Shown here piece after piece: positions 10,279 to 20,206 of a stretch of DNA of 64,000 nt. Within the stretch, counting starts at the first letter, position 1. Each line of letters begins with the position of its first letter. The DNA is from Drechmeria coniospora (taxonomy: Eukaryota; Ascomycota; Sordariomycetes; Hypocreales; Ophiocordycipitaceae), in assembly GCF_001625195.1 (NCBI RefSeq), contig NC_054389.1, positions 7,870,520 through 7,934,519 of the forward strand. The letters run 5' to 3'. The translations under genes and the position numbers were made by a program. A model generated the notes under the pieces. It ran no database searches. It was given only the letters and a program-made list of their open reading frames with translations, and was not told the DNA's origin.

Positions 10279-12102
10279 ATGGCGACCATCAACCTTGTGC
10301 CGAGAGAGGCGACGGACACGCTCGACGAGTCCGCCGAGCCGAGCTCGACCATCGCCCCCTTCCACACGGCGCTCAACGGCGTCAACCAACCCCTCAACAT
10401 GACCTTCAAGGACGTTCTGTGGTGGACCCTCGGCATCGCGGGCTTGCTCATCCTCGCTATCCGCATCCTCGAGCTCGTCTGGGCCAAGCTGCGCCAGTTC
10501 TCGGCCATGACGCAGCCGCGCGAGAAGCAGACGTACTGGAAGACGTCGCAGTGGAGCTGGATGCCGGCCCTCAAGAAGCACGTCACGTACGCGCCCCTCT
10601 GGAACAAGCGTCACAACCGCGAGATTCGCCTGTCCTCGGCCATTAATATCGGCACCCTGCCCTCGCGCCTGCAGTTCGTACTCCTTGCCCTCTACCTCTG
10701 TAGCAATGCGGCCTACATCTTCGCCCTTAACTACGGCGTCGAGAACAAGTTCGCCCTCTGCGCCGAGCTGCGCGGCCGCTCGGGCACCCTTGCTGTCGTT
10801 AATATGGTGCCGCTTGTTATCTTCGCCGGCCGCAACAACCCGCTTATTGCGCTGCTGCGCATCAGCTTTGACACATACAACCTCCTACACCGTTGGATCG
10901 GCCGTATCGTCGTCGTCGAGGCCGTCATCCACACTGTCGCCTGGGCCATCCCCGCCGTTGCCGACCAGGGCTGGGCCGGCGCCTTCTCGCCCGCCCTTAG
11001 GAGCTGGTTCCTCGGCTCGGGCTTTGTCGGCACCGCCTCGCTCGTCCTCCTACTACTGCAGTCCCTCTCGCCCGTCCGCCACGCCTTCTACGAGACGTTC
11101 CTCAACATCCACATGGTGCTCGCCATCGTCATCTTCGGCTGCACCTGGATCCATTGCACCTCGGGTGCCCTCGAGCTCCCGCAGCTATCGTGGATCATGG
11201 CCATCGTCGCCCTCTGGCTCGCCGACCGCGTCGCCCGCACCCTCCGCCTCGCCCTTGTCAACTGGTCGAGCCGCGGCTTCACTGACGCCTTTTGCGAGGC
11301 GCTACCCGGCGACGTGACGCGCGTTACGCTGCACCTGCCGCGCTACATGGACATCAAGCCCGGCACCCACGCCTACCTTCGCTTCCGCGGCGTCATGGCC
11401 TGGCAGAGCCACCCCTTCTCCATCGCCTGGGTCGAGCACCAGATGAAGGACGAGCTGCTGCTCGCCGAGAAGGAGCCCCTCAATACGATGGATCGCAAGC
11501 GCGCCTCGACGGCCGTCTCCTTCATCATCGGTGCCCAGACGGGCATGACGCGGCGCCTCTTTGAGCGCGCGAGCCTCTCGACGGGCGGCATCCGCATTGG
11601 CGCCGCCATGGAGGGCCCCTACGCCGGCCACCACAGCCTCGACTCGTACGGCCACGCCGTGCTCTTCGCCGGCTCGACGGGCATCACGCACCAGTTCTCG
11701 TACCTCCGCGGCCTCATCAAGGGCTACAACGACGGCAGCGTCGCCACGCGCCGCGTCACGCTCGTCTGGATCGTGCGCTCGTACGAGTCGCTAGAGTGGG
11801 TGCGGCCCTTTATGGACTCGGTCCTGCGCCTGCCGAACCGCAAGGACATACTCCGCATCCAGGTGTTCGTGACGCGCCCCGACAGCCGTCGCAACTTTGG
11901 CAACAACAGCCAAACGGTCAACGTGCTCTACGGCCGGCCCAACATTCCACTCATCCTCTTCAAGGAGGTGCAGGACCAGATCGGCGCCATGGCGGTGAGC
12001 GTGTGCGGGCCCGGTGGTCTCGCCGACGACGTGCGCGGCGCCGTGAGGATGATGCAAGGCGACAACGTCATCGACTTTGTTGAGGAGAGCTTTACGTGGT
12101 AG
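10279..12102 (+). CDS. Ferric/cupric-chelate reductase (FRE family)
   Basis: Plasma-membrane flavocytochrome b that moves electrons from NADPH through FAD and two haems to external ferric or cupric chelates. Single exon, 607 aa. An N-terminal TM near residues 43-68 precedes the ferric-reductase core. The bis-haem histidines are visible with equal 14-residue spacing: H204/H218 ('LLHRWIGR', 'VIHTV') and H278/H292 ('NIHMV', 'WIHC'). The FAD-binding 'HPFSIAW' is at 378-384. The NADPH-binding segment is 'EGPYAG' (about 445) with 'FAGSTGIT', and the terminal 'CGPGGLADDVR' and 'ESFTW' are family-typical. The start at 10279 was chosen because upstream in-frame codons encode only low-complexity leader. 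It is convergent with MET1. Full domain content and catalytic residues suggest it is functional; substrate (Fe or Cu) is not determined. Confidence 0.93.
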   Translation: MATINLVPREATDTLDESAEPSSTIAPFHTALNGVNQPLNMTFKDVLWWTLGIAGLLILAIRILELVWAKLRQFSAMTQPREKQTYWKTSQWSWMPALKKHVTYAPLWNKRHNREIRLSSAINIGTLPSRLQFVLLALYLCSNAAYIFALNYGVENKFALCAELRGRSGTLAVVNMVPLVIFAGRNNPLIALLRISFDTYNLLHRWIGRIVVVEAVIHTVAWAIPAVADQGWAGAFSPALRSWFLGSGFVGTASLVLLLLQSLSPVRHAFYETFLNIHMVLAIVIFGCTWIHCTSGALELPQLSWIMAIVALWLADRVARTLRLALVNWSSRGFTDAFCEALPGDVTRVTLHLPRYMDIKPGTHAYLRFRGVMAWQSHPFSIAWVEHQMKDELLLAEKEPLNTMDRKRASTAVSFIIGAQTGMTRRLFERASLSTGGIRIGAAMEGPYAGHHSLDSYGHAVLFAGSTGITHQFSYLRGLIKGYNDGSVATRRVTLVWIVRSYESLEWVRPFMDSVLRLPNRKDILRIQVFVTRPDSRRNFGNNSQTVNVLYGRPNIPLILFKEVQDQIGAMAVSVCGPGGLADDVRGAVRMMQGDNVIDFVEESFTW

Positions 12103-12542
12103 GCGCCGGCCGCTGCGTCGCTCGTCCGTCCCCTTGACCTTTGTGCGTGTGCTTGAGCCGCTAAGCGTGCCTTTTTCTTCTTTTCTTTCTCTACCCCCTG
12201 CGCGTCGGGGCATTTAGCGTTGTATGTAGCCGTTGCATAGTCGTGCAACTCGCAGCTTTGGGCCTGCATAGTATATAATGGGATGTGCCCCTCGGGGCAA
12301 TAGTACATGCAGATGCTTGCTCTGTCCGAGTCCGCTCGACGGTTGCGTAAATCATCAAAATTGCAGTGTTACATGGCCGTCGCTCTCGTCACTTGGTTCC
12401 TAGGTTGTAATGCGAAACCAACCCATGCTTGCCAAAATCCCCCCCATCCCCGGCCATTGCTGTGCAGCTGCGCAATATACGCCATATGCCTAGTACTCCG
12501 CAATAATACCTAAATCTCTACGCGTTGCACCTATCGTCTTTG
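12103..12542. terminator. Shared 3' region between convergent genes
   Basis: 440 bp between the ferric-reductase and MET1 stop codons. It is less GC-rich than the genes and has T-rich stretches near 12172-12200 and 'tataatggg' near 12273, suited to 3'-end formation for the plus-strand gene. No gene is seen. Confidence 0.45.
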
Positions 12543-14309
12543 TTACACTTCGCCCGCCCGCAGTGCACCTTCGAGGCCAGCCGCCCATGCCTGCTCCTCC
12601 TCATCGTCGAGGCCGCGAAAGCCCTCCTCGACAATCCACGCCTGCCCCCTTTGGCGTGGATGCAAGACTTCGCATGACCCGCCGACAACGAGCAAGCCGG
12701 GCGGGCGGCTACCCACCGATTCGATGGCTTCGACGACGTGGGCAAGCGTCGTGCGAATGATGCGCTGGTCGGGACAGCTGGCGCGCTCGACGACGGCGCA
12801 GGGCGTGGCCAGGGGCCACAACCGCCGTTTCTCCTCCATCTCAATGGCCTCGTGAGTAGGGGGTGGCGATTCGGCGTCGTCGGTGGGTGAGAGGTGGGTG
12901 GTGAGCTCGGCGACGAGGCCTGCGATGCGGTGCAGGGCCATGAGGAAGACGACGGTCCGGGAGGAAACGTACTCGGGCGGCAAAGGGGCCTTGCCCTTCT
13001 TGCCGGTGCCGGTGCAAATCAAGACTTGGTCGGCCACGTCTCGTTGGGTCACGGGAATTCCTGCAAACAGCGGCGCGCTGAGCGCGCTCGTCATACCGGG
13101 AAGCACCTGGACGCGGTCACCCAGCCCCCGTCTCATGAACCAGCTCACCTCCTCCCCGCCGCGGCCGTAGAGAAATGGATCCCCCTGCTTGAGCCTCAAG
13201 ACCGTCTTGCCTTGGCGCACGCCTTGCAGGGCAGCCTCGAGAAACTCCTCCTGCGCACGATCGGCGTTGCCGGGAAACTTGCGGGCAATGTGCACCGGCG
13301 TGCGGCGAGGTATGAGGTCCAATACGGGTGCGGGAACGAGCTTGTCGGCCAGGATGACATCGGCGCGGCGGATGGCGTGAAGAGTCGAGCGGGTGAGAAG
13401 AGAAGGATGCCCCGGGCCGCTACCGGCGAGGACGAGCTTGCCAAGCTCGGACTTGGAAGGCTCCCAATTGTGGTTCCTGTCATTGATATCGGCACCCAAG
13501 CCAGGGTATGTGTCGAGCAGGCGATCGACATCATCGTCGCCGATGGTCGCCAGCTTCTTGAGCGGCCAGTACTCGCAGACCTGGCCGAGCCAGCGAATGC
13601 GCCTGTTCCGAGCGTCCTCTTCCGCAACGAGCTTGTTGAACTGAGCGCTTTGGTCGAGGGAATCGTCGAGGGCACCTAGGGCAAGGTGGTCATCCTCCTG
13701 GATACGCCTCCGGACCTCCCCGAGGCGGGAGCATGCCGGTCCCAAGCCCCGAGGCAATGATGAGGCAATTTCGCGACGTATTCGAGACGCGAGCTTGCAG
13801 CCGCGGCCGTTTGTCGTGACGCCAACTTGCAAAGGCCCATCTGTGTGGACGGACAGGAGGTTAAAGGTGCAAAGGTGAGGCGCGTCGACGACGTTGACTG
13901 GAATCCGGTGCCGCTTGCAGAGCTGGGAGATGTGGGCGCTTCGGGGTTCCTTGGGCCCGCTCGTGACGAAGACGGAGTCGACGACGCTACCGACGTCTTC
14001 TCTGCCTAGCCTGAACAAGTCATCATCCTCAAACTCTTTTTTCATCCACTTCACCGAGCCGTCGTCTATCTTGCTCTGCAGGCCGTAGTGAAGATCAGCC
14101 GTATCCGGGGCGATGAGGATCGGGCGAGCGCCGGCGGCAAGGGACTGGGCGCATCGGGCAGCGGCAAGGGGGTTGGTGCCGACGACTACATGGACGTGAT
14201 TCCTGCAGGTGAGGCCTACGAGCATCGAGTTTCCCGAAGCGCTCCTGGTTGAGCTGGAACTTTGGTTCCGAGAGGAGAGGAGAGCCGGTTCGGACGTGCC
14301 TGCAGCCAT
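12543..14309 (-). CDS. MET1: Siroheme synthase / uroporphyrinogen-III C-methyltransferase (Met1-type)
   Basis: Makes siroheme, the cofactor of sulfite and nitrite reductases. Single exon, 588 aa. The start is the ATG at 14309 (A at -3, G at +4); the open frame reaches 14363 only through a TTG. N-terminal third: a Met8/CysG-like NAD-binding domain, 'VHVVVGTNPLAAARCAQSL' followed by 'LCTFNLLSVHTDG' and 'GVTTNGRGCKLASRIRREI'. C-terminal half: an S-adenosylmethionine-dependent tetrapyrrole methylase domain with 'AGSGPGHPSLLT', 'RLKQGDPFLYGRGGEE', 'PGMTSALSAPLFAGIPVT' and 'VFLMALHRI'. The protein may therefore cover methylation plus dehydrogenase/chelatase steps, as in bacterial CysG; whether the first domain is active here is inference. 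A loop of about 40 residues with 'PPPTHEAIEMEEKRR' interrupts the methylase domain, as in other fungal members. Confidence 0.92.
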   Translation of the reverse strand: MAAGTSEPALLSSRNQSSSSTRSASGNSMLVGLTCRNHVHVVVGTNPLAAARCAQSLAAGARPILIAPDTADLHYGLQSKIDDGSVKWMKKEFEDDDLFRLGREDVGSVVDSVFVTSGPKEPRSAHISQLCKRHRIPVNVVDAPHLCTFNLLSVHTDGPLQVGVTTNGRGCKLASRIRREIASSLPRGLGPACSRLGEVRRRIQEDDHLALGALDDSLDQSAQFNKLVAEEDARNRRIRWLGQVCEYWPLKKLATIGDDDVDRLLDTYPGLGADINDRNHNWEPSKSELGKLVLAGSGPGHPSLLTRSTLHAIRRADVILADKLVPAPVLDLIPRRTPVHIARKFPGNADRAQEEFLEAALQGVRQGKTVLRLKQGDPFLYGRGGEEVSWFMRRGLGDRVQVLPGMTSALSAPLFAGIPVTQRDVADQVLICTGTGKKGKAPLPPEYVSSRTVVFLMALHRIAGLVAELTTHLSPTDDAESPPPTHEAIEMEEKRRLWPLATPCAVVERASCPDQRIIRTTLAHVVEAIESVGSRPPGLLVVGGSCEVLHPRQRGQAWIVEEGFRGLDDEEEQAWAAGLEGALRAGEV

Positions 14310-15185
14310 TATCGTGTAAGCGGAAGGCGAGCAGGCCAACAAATGACGTAATGAACTGCGCAACTTGTCCCTGTCGTCACCGCGTCAGGTCCAGAGGTCG
14401 ACTGAGTCTCGACGGAAGGGAAGAATCAAAAGTAAAAGTGTATGAGGGGAAGAAAGAGGAATCAGTTGCTTTCGGTCGGGCCAACAGCTCTCAACATGTG
14501 CTTCGCTCCTGTCAACACCAACGCCTGCATCGGAGGGTCGCTCTTGCCCACCATCTCACCGACCATGTACATGTACAAATCCGCGCCCTCGTTGACGCCA
14601 TCCTGCCCCGTGGGGTCTCATGGACCAATCACGTCTTGCACCGCCATGAATACCTGTGGCGGGCCGAGATACCTACCAGCTTGGTACCCATGATGAGCGT
14701 AGGCAACTGCTAACGGCTCCGTATTGACATGTGCAACTTGTACTCCGTAATGGCTGGTTGGTCGTCACCAGCCACCAAACCCCTCCCTCCAAAAATAAAG
14801 AAAGACGGTGAACTAAGTTTACGGAATATTCACGGTATGAGTAATATTCACGATGATGACAGTGCAGGTGGGAATTTCCACGATTCTTTGATCAAGCGAA
14901 TTCACCGGTCTCGCTCCACATGGTAAGCCGATACTGTAGGCATATTGAATATTGAGCTGTGCACGGCAAGATGAGCCAGGATCCATAGGCGCGGCAGTGT
15001 CGGACTGGCGAGCAAAATCGAGCATTCGTCTCGCGTGTTCGTGTTCCTGCATGTCAAGCTTCACCGGCTCAATGGTAGGTCGTCGCATGCTGGCAACAAC
15101 ACGCACGAGGCGTCTGGAACCTGCTTCGGCTCCGTCGCGAGTGCATCGTCTGCCGCCCGTCCGCGGTCCAAGCACCTCGCCCGTG
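14310..15185. other. Intergenic between MET1 and RSM22
   Basis: No gene supported. It holds the MET1 promoter side (14310-14500) and the 3' side of RSM22. Composition is mixed, and 14780-14950 is comparatively A/T-rich with 'ttcacg..tattcac' repeats. Confidence 0.45.
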
Positions 15186-17534
15186 CTACCGTCCCGCCAC
15201 GTCCCGTCCCCCCTCCACGGCAGCCTCGGACACGTCTTCTTCGTCCATCTCCCTCTCGATCAGCCTCTCCTCCACCGCCTCGGCGGCGAACAAGTCTCTC
15301 ATGAGGTCCCTCTTCTTGGCTTCCTTGCTCTTTGGCTTCCTGTCCTTGGCTGGGATGCGGCCTCCGTCCATGGCGATCTCGACTCGCCGGGGCTTCTTGT
15401 CGTCAGCCGCTCGCTTCTTGCCTTCCTCGGCACCGCTTCCGAGCCGAACGTTGCGCGGGACCCGCGTCTTGGCTCCGAGGGCCCACAGGTCACCCCATTG
15501 CGATTTCCGCGCATCGTGGTACGCGAGCTTGCTGAAGCTCTTGGGCACCGTCCATCGCTCCATCTTGCCTTCGGGTGTGCATACGTCGAGCGTGACGTGG
15601 CCCTTGCGCTTCAGCGGCGGCAGAACAACCCTGGGCAGCGACTTCATGTCGGGGCCCTCGCTCGACATCTCGTACCCCTCGAGCGCCTTTGCCGTCGCCT
15701 CGGCGCCGCTCAGGGAGCCGGCCTTGGCCACGCCCCGCTGGAATGTGACGTAGCTGAACTCGACGTCGCCCTGCGTTCCCGCGCTCGCGCCGAGCATGGC
15801 GCTGTAGAATTTCGGTCGCGCGAATCGCTGGTGGAAGTGGCAGTAGTCCTTGCGCCCCTTGCTCTTCCCTTCCTCCACGTACATCGGGCAGCTGCCGTGG
15901 CTCGTGCAAGGGGCCAGGATCTGTCCGGCTTCGAGCTCCCGGTGAAAGGCCGGGTTGAAGTCGTCGATGCCGACCCTCGACTGGCCAGACGGAGGTAGGA
16001 GAAAGTGATTGAGGACAGTGTCCCGGACGTGGGCGACGGCCTCGAAGCCGCGCGGGTGGGCCTTTTCGACGACGACGAGGACGCCTCCATCCTTGCTCAG
16101 CAGACTCCACAGGTTGTTGAGAACAGCTTGTCGGTAGTGATCTTGTTTTTCCTTCAGGAACAAGTGGGAGGCGATGATGACGTCAAAGGTTTTACGAGAT
16201 TGGCGTTGGTCCCCGGCATCGATGTGCTGTCCACGCATGTCGCCCGAGTGTTCGTAGTCGGGCAGCCTCGGCAGAAAGGTGGTGTCGTCGAGAAAGGTCT
16301 TGATGCGATGGCGGAGTCGGTCGGAGGCGGCGATGACCGTCTTCTTGCCCTGCGGAGGCTGCCCGCTCACCTCGCCCGCTTCCTTGAGCACGTCCCACTC
16401 AGCTCGGACGATTTGCTCCCAGGCGATCAAGCCGGCGCCGCCGGCGCCTGCGTCGAGCACGCTCAGGCCGCCCTGCTTGAGCCGAGGTTGAATCCAACGG
16501 CGGCCGGCACGTCTCCTCACCTCGCGCAGCACCGACATGACGGTTGCGTAGGCCGGCGGCAGGTAGCTCGCGATGAAGGCGTCGGCCTCAATCTCCGTCA
16601 TGTGCCGCTGGTCCGGTGCGAGACCGACGCCACCCATCCGGCCGTTCCGTACGCTTTCGGGCGTCGCCGGGGACGTTGGGAGTCCTCTTCCGCCAAAGGC
16701 GGCCTCGGCCGCTTCCTTGACGTGCTTGAGGTGTGACCGATCGAGCAGCTCGCGGATCGGGTCCGTCAGCTCGGCGCGAGGAAGGGTCAACTCCACCGGG
16801 CTGCCGTGGAATCTGCCTTTGAGCGTGTACTCGTGAAAGCGACGAGCCTCTCCGGATAGCCTGCGTCCCTCGTCCGGTTCCGGCTCCAGCCAGTCGGGCA
16901 CCGTCGTCTCCTCCGTGCCGTCTGCCTCGCCGGCGTGTGCAACCTCGTCTTCGGTCGGCTGACGGTTCCGTTGTGCCGCCTCAAAGTCATTTGCGAGTCT
17001 CTGCAGCGCGTCATGCTCCCGTTGGCTTCGGGCCACCATGTCAACGTATCCAGGAGCAGGTCCGACAATCGCTGCTTCGTGGGCCGCCGTGGAGGCGACA
17101 TGGTCCAGCTCGCCATGGTCGAGGGGCCGCAAGACGGTGCCTTTGATGGCCGAGCCGGGCTCCGCATGCATGGGTATGCCGACATCTTCGGGTGCCGTCT
17201 CACGCAAGGGCGGGCCGTAGAGTCGCTCGTACAGTGCGTACTCTTGCTCGTCGAGGTAGTTTTTCGGCAGCGTGTCACGGAAGCGTTGCTTCGCATCACG
17301 CACCACCCGCTCCATGTCCTCGACGGATCTTCCGCCGTCGGCTACCGAGTCATGCTGTCGAAAAGCCGTCGAGGTAGAGAACAGGCGCCTGCTTCGGGCG
17401 CGCAAGGCGAGCAGGACGGGTTGGCTTGCACGCCGCTGGCCGACCGGGTAGTAGCTCGCATATCGCCTCGACGAGGAAGAGAAACGATGGCCATGCCTTA
17501 TTAAGCCATTTCGGGTGCCATGGAGCGAAAGCAT
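15186..17534 (-). CDS. RSM22: Mitochondrial Rsm22/METTL17-family protein
   Basis: Methyltransferase-like assembly or structural factor of the mitochondrial small ribosomal subunit. Single exon, 782 aa. The N-terminus is a mitochondrial presequence: Arg/Ser-rich, no acids for about 60 residues, ending near 'RRLFSTSTAFRQ'. The fold shows 'LSVLDAGAGGAGLIAW' (357-372, SAM site I), 'FDVIIASHLF' (450-459) and 'DGGVLVVVEKAHPRGFEAV' (482-500). Candidate metal-cluster cysteines are C543 and C549 ('APCTSHGSCPMY') and C565 ('DYCHFHQRF'), with C652 ('LDVCTPEG') a possible fourth; METTL17 is known to carry an Fe-S cluster. The C-terminus is a basic, nucleolar-like tail. The ATG at 17534 is kept because the presequence starts there. 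Long length (yeast Rsm22 is shorter) comes from linker and tail. Confidence 0.92.
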   Translation of the reverse strand: MLSLHGTRNGLIRHGHRFSSSSRRYASYYPVGQRRASQPVLLALRARSRRLFSTSTAFRQHDSVADGGRSVEDMERVVRDAKQRFRDTLPKNYLDEQEYALYERLYGPPLRETAPEDVGIPMHAEPGSAIKGTVLRPLDHGELDHVASTAAHEAAIVGPAPGYVDMVARSQREHDALQRLANDFEAAQRNRQPTEDEVAHAGEADGTEETTVPDWLEPEPDEGRRLSGEARRFHEYTLKGRFHGSPVELTLPRAELTDPIRELLDRSHLKHVKEAAEAAFGGRGLPTSPATPESVRNGRMGGVGLAPDQRHMTEIEADAFIASYLPPAYATVMSVLREVRRRAGRRWIQPRLKQGGLSVLDAGAGGAGLIAWEQIVRAEWDVLKEAGEVSGQPPQGKKTVIAASDRLRHRIKTFLDDTTFLPRLPDYEHSGDMRGQHIDAGDQRQSRKTFDVIIASHLFLKEKQDHYRQAVLNNLWSLLSKDGGVLVVVEKAHPRGFEAVAHVRDTVLNHFLLPPSGQSRVGIDDFNPAFHRELEAGQILAPCTSHGSCPMYVEEGKSKGRKDYCHFHQRFARPKFYSAMLGASAGTQGDVEFSYVTFQRGVAKAGSLSGAEATAKALEGYEMSSEGPDMKSLPRVVLPPLKRKGHVTLDVCTPEGKMERWTVPKSFSKLAYHDARKSQWGDLWALGAKTRVPRNVRLGSGAEEGKKRAADDKKPRRVEIAMDGGRIPAKDRKPKSKEAKKRDLMRDLFAAEAVEERLIEREMDEEDVSEAAVEGGRDVAGR

Positions 17535-17639
17535 CCTTCAAGCATGGCGTACGGACGGGGAATTGGTCAGGCCTCGCGAGTACGGCGTCGTCACGGCCAG
17601 GCGGCAGTCACGCCGGGCGACTTTTGCGTTCATCGCGAT

Positions 17640-19540
17640 ATCACGTGATGGGGGAGTAATGGCTGGCCAGTTATTGGTTGATCTGTAGGGGGTACGGAGT
17701 ACATGTATCGTAATGACGCCGACCGCTGACTCTGTTGGGATGAGTAAAAATGCAAGAGTAATAATGCAAGTATTACTGTACTTACAAGTAGGTACCAAAT
17801 ACGACCATGTACATGCACGGGTACTTGTCGTTATATTACATGTACGGAGTAAGTACGTTGTGCCGTAATTACTGTACTTGCATGCACTCCGTACGTGTGC
17901 TATGTTTAGGGTGCAGTGCGTTGGCAGATAAGGATAGATCAAATATACGCAGGGGTTCATTATCTGTGGTCTACAGCAATTACTGAGTACGGGGCACGGG
18001 GTATTAATACTGTGCTTCGTACGGAGTACTCTGTAAGTACACCACATGTTGTTGGGATCCGTACTTGAGTACTCCGTACGAAGACATGTAATTACTCAAG
18101 TACTTGCAGTACAACTACCATCGAGCGAAGCGTACAGAGCACAACTACAGTACAATGAGAACTTACAGAGAAGTTGTAAGTACTTTCTTACATGTGTTGC
18201 GGAGTACTGTGTACTGTACACTACAGTATTCCTTGGGTGTACACTCCGTACTCCGCAGCTCAACCCCAGACAGGCACACCGTACGTACATGTGCGCATAT
18301 TGTCCTCACCTGCCCATCACTTGCGTATGGCTATCAACGTACTCCACGGCAAGACGTTGGCGCATCCCCATGCCCAAAATGTTTCCATCGCACAATGTGC
18401 TTGGGTCATTCGTGCTAAGCAGAGATTTTTTTTCAACGATGAGAGGGAATCCTCTGTCAAGGGTCTGCATTCATGTGCATGCGGCGAGTAAGTACGGAGT
18501 ACACGAGCGCGCCATGCAAACTTACTTAGACTACTGGTACTCGGTACCTAGTACTCCGCACACTTGGGTGTAGCTGTACTTGAGTACAGCACAGGCAGGT
18601 ACTTGCTGTGGATGCCATGCTAGGCTAAAAATCATGGCAGCGAGGGGCTGCAGAATCAAACACGCGCTTCGCGCGTTCCATGAATTCTGGATTCTACCCC
18701 CCGAAAAGTTGGCCGCCGCCTTGTTCGTAAAAGTGCATGGCATGATGTTGAAGAGGAGGAAAAGAACCCGGTTGCTCGGCTGCCGATCCTTTTTCCAAGA
18801 CGAAAGGATGTGGCCCTTGTTCATTGCCCTGTACATGCTTATGTCATCACGACGAACAGGTACGGATAATATCACAAGTGACAGGTACTTACAAGGGACG
18901 AGTACAAGAGACAGGTACAAGTGACAGGTACAGGTGCTCCGTACAAATAAGTTAGTACTGCCTCCTCCGTACTTAAGGACACTGTACGAGGTACATGCAT
19001 CATGTATCGCCGCAATCACGCTGTTCGGGGTGGTCCGTACGACATACTGTACACCTACTGTACAGTACAGTACTTACAGGCAGCATGCGCTTGCTTGTAC
19101 AATCACCCCGTGCACCTACTTGTACTCCGTACACCAGCTACTTGTCCGCGTAATTACGGTGCATTATTACACGTCTCCGTCTCCGTGCGGAAGAGTGCAG
19201 TATCAGGTCCGGAGCATTCCGTCTCCGAACCGACGAAACTACGCTGAAAATGTACTAGCAGATGCTACTTGTACATTCGTATGGCGGTCAGGTACCCGCT
19301 GACCACGTACCGAGCACGGAGCAGGACAAGGACTGTTAGCGTGCGTGACCATCTTGTGTATGCGCAAGCGGTAGCGGCATAATGGTCGCCTGCTAGGTTG
19401 TGCCGGCGCGGGTACATGGACGGCAAGTACACCGACGATGGCGTGCAAGGTTGGCCGTAATTGCGTGTACTTATTTACAGTATTACTTACTTGGCCGTAC
19501 ACTGTACTGTACCTGGAGAGGGGGCGGTCAACGTTCAGTT
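17640..19540. repeat. GTAC-rich intergenic tract
   Basis: Nearly 2 kb dominated by GTAC, 'acggagtac', 'gtaagtac' and 'cttgcaagtac' phrases. A patch with ordinary composition at about 18600-18850 interrupts it and may be a foreign or relic insert; neither strand of that patch gives a recognisable protein. No gene is supported from 17535 to 20206. Confidence 0.75.
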
Positions 19541-20206
19541 GGTTGGGGTGTCCACTTGGCCGATCGTCGGGCCAGGCATCGTTTCTTGACCTCGTGTTTA
19601 TTCCCTCGCCACCCTCCACACCTCCGCAGGGGCTCGTCACATCATCAGCACGTCTGGAGTTTGCATTGTCACGCATACGCATAAACTGTGCAAACAAACC
19701 AGGCGACGGCCATGCCGGGATGGCACGTACGTAAACGCCAATGGCACCCCTTGCCGAGCTGGTCCCACCCCGGACGAGCGTCGAGCATCAGATGGGGGTG
19801 ACATTTTCCTCGATGGATCTGCCTCTCCGTCGGGCCAGCATCATCATGCACAAATGGCATGGCGACCAAGGTCAAGGTCAGGGTCAGGGGCATGGGTATC
19901 GCGACGGCGACTCGACCCAGCCGACGGGTCCCGGTCGGTACGTGTGCGGTACGCCTGTTGCGCTGCACCCGCTCACCTTCGATGTTCTCTTGCATTCGCG
20001 GGCATCACGGCAACGGCATCCACCAAACGCCTTGGAGCGGGGACGGGATCCGTGGCAGGCGGCCGTCGATACGAGCGGATGATAAGTACCAGCGCTTCCT
20101 CGGCCCGTCGCCCTCGACGGTGGTGACATCTCTCGTCGAAACCGGCACGCCCTTCCCCGTCCACAGCATACCCTGCCGCGTCCCCCGACGCCGACCTCGC
20201 TCGACA
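19541..20206 (+). promoter_or_regulatory. Upstream region of the FAD-linked oxidase
   Basis: GTAC density drops sharply and composition returns to ordinary GC-rich sequence. A short 'ggtcaaggtcagggtcag' microrepeat lies at 19869-19889. Open frames here read into the first exon but show no conservation before the signal peptide ATG at 20207. Confidence 0.4.

Noticed and set aside
14310..14363. Eighteen-codon N-terminal extension of MET1
   Set aside because: The extended frame begins with TTG; the first ATG is at 14309 and has a good start context.
18596..18850. Ordinary-composition island within a GTAC tract as a gene or transposon
   Set aside because: Neither strand gives a recognisable protein and I see no terminal repeats or target-site duplication.
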